Shown here: piece by piece, positions 6,510 to 6,993 of the stretch
How positions within the stretch are numbered: the stretch's first letter is position 1
Layout: the number at the start of each line of letters is the position of its first letter
From: Lachnospiraceae bacterium
Lineage (GTDB): Bacteria > Bacillota > Clostridia > Lachnospirales > Lachnospiraceae
NCBI GenBank assembly: GCA_014804225.1
Contig: JAAVAF010000047.1
Coordinates: 1 to 6,993 of the forward strand
Direction: 5' to 3'
Length of the DNA stretch: 6,993 nucleotides
The notes under the pieces: generated by a model
Database searches by the model: none
What the model was told of the DNA's origin: nothing
The model's input: the letters and a program-made list of their open reading frames with translations, nothing else
Program-made: the position numbers and the translations under genes

Positions 6510-6535
6510 TACATATTGCATTTAGGAGGAGTGCC

Positions 6536-6993
6536 GTGGAGCGTATTGTTGCAAAAAATGTTATCAGCGCGTACGGGAAAAAACAAGTGCTAAAAGGCGT
6601 GAATTTATCGGCGGACGCGGGACAGTGTGTCGGCATTGTCGGTGAAAACGGATGCGGTAAATCTACCCTTTTAAGTATTCTTGCGGGTTTACGGAAACCT
6701 GACAGTGGTGAAATTTATGTGGAGAACGCGGGGTATGTGCCGCAGGAGGGCAATCTGCTTTCGGAGCTAAGTGTGCTTGACAATTTAAGTCTTTGGTATC
6801 AAGATAGAGTAGAGCTGAAGCATTTACTGGAGGAAGGCTTTTTAAAAGAGCTTGGGATCGATAAAATGTGCCGGATGAAGGTCGGAAAGCTTTCGGGCGG
6901 CATGAAAAAACGCGTCAGTATCGGCTGCGCATTGGCGGGTAATCCGCCAATTTTAATTTTGGATGAACCGGCTGCAGCGTTGGATTTACCGGG
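6536..6993 (+). CDS. ABC transporter ATP-binding protein (3' truncated)
   Basis: The gene begins at a GTG 6 nt after AGGAGG (6524-6529) and runs off the window after about 152 residues. It encodes an ABC-type ATPase that energises a membrane transporter at the cytoplasmic face. Visible motifs are an A-loop aromatic (Y13), Walker A GENGCGKST (36-44), Q-loop Gln70, the signature LSGGM (119-123), Walker B ILILDEP (139-145, catalytic Glu144) and D-loop ALD (148-150). The switch His region lies beyond the window. All catalytic elements seen are intact. Single-domain ATPases of this kind usually precede a membrane permease gene, typical of drug, antimicrobial-peptide or ABC-2 exporters, but the substrate cannot be told. 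It lies 26 bp after the rep homologue on the same strand with no terminator between. Confidence 0.93.
   Translation, partial: MERIVAKNVISAYGKKQVLKGVNLSADAGQCVGIVGENGCGKSTLLSILAGLRKPDSGEIYVENAGYVPQEGNLLSELSVLDNLSLWYQDRVELKHLLEEGFLKELGIDKMCRMKVGKLSGGMKKRVSIGCALAGNPPILILDEPAAALDLP

Noticed and set aside
1..6993. CRISPR array, tRNA/rRNA genes, insertion sequences
   Set aside because: No regularly spaced repeats, cloverleaf-like sequence or transposase frame was seen on either strand.

Overview
The window looks like the genome of a low-to-mid GC, motile Clostridia species, probably Lachnospiraceae. The evidence is strong AGGAGG-type ribosome binding sites, a perfect CIRCE heat-shock operator, a double-Cache chemoreceptor of clostridial style, and protein sequences typical of that family. 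The genus cannot be named from sequence alone.

Layout. Bases 1-2217 (+) hold the end of a DUF58 gene overlapping by 4 bp a gene for a multi-pass membrane protein with a DUF4129-like basic cytoplasmic tail. These look like the distal part of a MoxR / DUF58 / DUF4129 (transglutaminase-type) operon, closed by an intrinsic terminator at about 2223-2263. A monocistronic small heat-shock gene (hsp20) follows at 2470-2913 (+). Its SigA-type promoter overlaps a perfect CIRCE, so HrcA control is expected, and its leader is about 105 nt long with potential for mutually exclusive structures. A 14-bp stem terminator (2917-2953) separates it from a convergent 677-residue methyl-accepting chemotaxis protein on the minus strand (2974-5007). 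The chemoreceptor leader (5008-5134) contains a terminator-like fold and competing pairings.

Bases 5135-5414 are an AT-rich divergent intergenic region with inverted repeats and no gene. Then come a Rep_3/RepB-type replication initiator homologue (5415-6509, +) and, 26 bp later, the start of an ABC-transporter ATPase gene (6536 to beyond the window end).

How the genes relate. There are four functional units: an envelope-associated DUF58/DUF4129 pair, a heat-shock chaperone, a chemoreceptor, and a Rep/ABC pair. No single pathway joins them. The most unusual point is a plasmid-type initiator gene among chromosome-like housekeeping genes, without recognisable iterons and apparently co-transcribed with a transporter ATPase. 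It could mark a chromid or megaplasmid, an integrated replicon, or a domesticated DNA-binding protein. I see no clear evidence of a wholly new multi-gene system; the best candidates for undescribed biology are the Rep/ABC arrangement and the two structured leaders.
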